DNA of 7,459 bases, from assembly GCA_965370415.1 (NCBI GenBank), contig CBDUTJ010000069.1, positions 1-7,459 on the forward strand. The letters run 5' to 3'. How positions within the stretch are numbered: the stretch's first letter is position 1; each line of letters starts with the position of its first letter. The notes beneath the pieces were generated by a model. That model worked only from the letters and a program-made list of their open reading frames with translations, was not told where the DNA came from and did not search any database. Origin of the DNA: JACNIV01 sp965370415 (GTDB taxonomy: Bacteria > Cloacimonadota > Cloacimonadia > Cloacimonadales > TCS61). Below, in pieces: positions 6,433 to 7,459 of the stretch. A program made the translations under genes and the position numbers.

Positions 6433-7459
6433 TGGAGAAAGTGAATATTCTTGTGATCGGAGCAGGAGCTGTGGGACTTTCGTTAGCTAAAGTTCTTTCC
6501 GAAAAATTTGAAGATGTAGTTGTGGTAGAAAAAGAAGAATCCTTTGGCAGACATACCAGCAGTCGCAACAGCGAAGTTATTCATTCTGGTATTTATTATC
6601 CGCAGAATTCATTGAAAGCCAGATTATGTGTTAAGGGAGTGAACCTGCTTTACGATTTTGCCAAAGAAAATGATGTTCCATTCAATAACTGTGGTAAACT
6701 TATTGTAGCTACATGCGAAGAAGAAATCCCGGAATTGAAAAAATTAAAAGAAAATGGTGAACGAAATGGAGTGCAAGGTCTGGAAATAATTGATCAGTTG
6801 AAATGCCGGGAACTGGAACCACAGATCAAAGCAATAAAAGCATTAAAAGTGGATTCTACCGGTATTTTAGATACTCATAAATTGATGCAGAAATTGGCTG
6901 CTATAGCTGAAGAGCAGGATGCTTTTTTAGTATATGAAATGGAAGTTTGTGCAATTGATAAATCATCAAATAGTTATATTGTAAAGTTTACAAACGATGA
7001 AGTATTCGAAGCGAATATTGTAATTAACAGCGCCGGGCTGCATTCCGATAAAATTGCACAAATGATTGGTATTGACACAGAAAAACATGATCTTACTTTA
7101 CACTGGTGCAAAGGTGAATATTACAAAACAAGTAAATTAAAGGATATTAATCGTCTTATCTATCCGGTTCCCACCGCTATTTCCCTGGGAATTCATCTCA
7201 CAGTAAACCTGGCTGGAGATTGCCGTTTCGGTCCGAATGCTTATTATGTGGATGAAATCGATTATATTATGAATGAAACTCATAAAGATGCTTTCTTTGA
7301 ATCGATTTATAAATATATAAATGTAGAAAAAGATTGGCTGCAACTCGATGACTGTGGCATACGTGCAAAATTACAGAAACCAGATGAAATATTCCGTGAT
7401 TTTTATATTCAAGAAGAATCTGAGAAAGGTTTTCCTAATTTTATAAATCTTATAGGAAT
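6432..7459 (+). CDS. lhgO: FAD-dependent oxidoreductase, L-2-hydroxyglutarate dehydrogenase (LhgO)-like, 3' partial
   Basis: The frame runs from ATG 6432 to the window end without a stop, giving at least 342 residues of a family usually near 400. The N terminus has the FAD-binding GxGxxG in ILVIGAGAVG (6-15), followed by a likely ribose-binding acidic residue in VVVEKE (30-35). The block from HTSSRNSEVIHSGIYYP (41-57) through CGKLIVA (87-93), and the later RLIYPVPTAISLGIHLT (241-257) with GPNA (267-270), are characteristic of the L-2-hydroxyglutarate oxidase/dehydrogenase group within the DAO superfamily. Such enzymes oxidise L-2-hydroxyglutarate to 2-oxoglutarate and pass electrons to the quinone pool. 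The ATG shares its A with the panC TAA stop and has GGAG at 6423-6426, so translation is probably coupled. The substrate is inferred by family; other 2-hydroxyacids or a glycerol-3-phosphate-type substrate remain possible. Confidence 0.85.
   Translation, partial: MEKVNILVIGAGAVGLSLAKVLSEKFEDVVVVEKEESFGRHTSSRNSEVIHSGIYYPQNSLKARLCVKGVNLLYDFAKENDVPFNNCGKLIVATCEEEIPELKKLKENGERNGVQGLEIIDQLKCRELEPQIKAIKALKVDSTGILDTHKLMQKLAAIAEEQDAFLVYEMEVCAIDKSSNSYIVKFTNDEVFEANIVINSAGLHSDKIAQMIGIDTEKHDLTLHWCKGEYYKTSKLKDINRLIYPVPTAISLGIHLTVNLAGDCRFGPNAYYVDEIDYIMNETHKDAFFESIYKYINVEKDWLQLDDCGIRAKLQKPDEIFRDFYIQEESEKGFPNFINLIG

Overview
This is an AT-rich, gene-dense bacterial window with every gene on the + strand. It is mostly housekeeping: a chromatin protein (HU), the replication clamp (dnaN), recombination mediator recF, a major facilitator transporter, two pantothenate biosynthesis genes (panD, panC) and an FAD-dependent 2-hydroxyacid oxidoreductase. 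A transmembrane class III nucleotide cyclase lies at the left edge. I see no mobile element, CRISPR array, tRNA, rRNA or prophage signature, and base composition looks even throughout. The gene set (CHASE2 cyclase, UMF1/Atg22-type transporter, dnaN-recF away from dnaA and gyrB) fits a Gram-negative bacterium of the wider FCB type, such as a Cloacimonadota-like lineage. That placement is a low-confidence guess from style and content.

Layout. (1) 1-1055: C-terminal part of a CHASE2/three-helix/cyclase receptor, cut by the window edge. (2) 1056-1334: the only long non-coding gap, with a 14-bp perfect palindrome, repeated AATTCCAT elements and a plausible sigma-70-type promoter before HU. (3) 1335-1607: HU, followed by a strong intrinsic terminator at 1623-1660. 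(4) 1711-5134: dnaN, recF and a transporter gene packed as one unit. recF begins on the base after the dnaN stop, in the same frame and with a TTG start; the transporter gene overlaps the recF end by 14 bases. (5) 5239-7459: panD, panC and an LhgO-like gene packed as a second unit behind a TATAAT box. panC begins on the base after the panD stop, again in frame, and the LhgO-like gene shares one base with the panC stop (TAATG).

Function. The dnaN-recF unit links the beta clamp with the protein that loads RecA at gapped DNA. The panD-panC unit makes beta-alanine from aspartate and condenses it with pantoate to give pantothenate, the coenzyme A precursor; panB and panE are not in view. The LhgO-like flavoprotein is translationally coupled to panC, which is not a textbook pairing. 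I found no clear new multi-gene system. The points most worth a second look are the two in-frame zero-gap stop/start junctions, the oxidoreductase coupled to panDC, and the structured leader upstream of HU.
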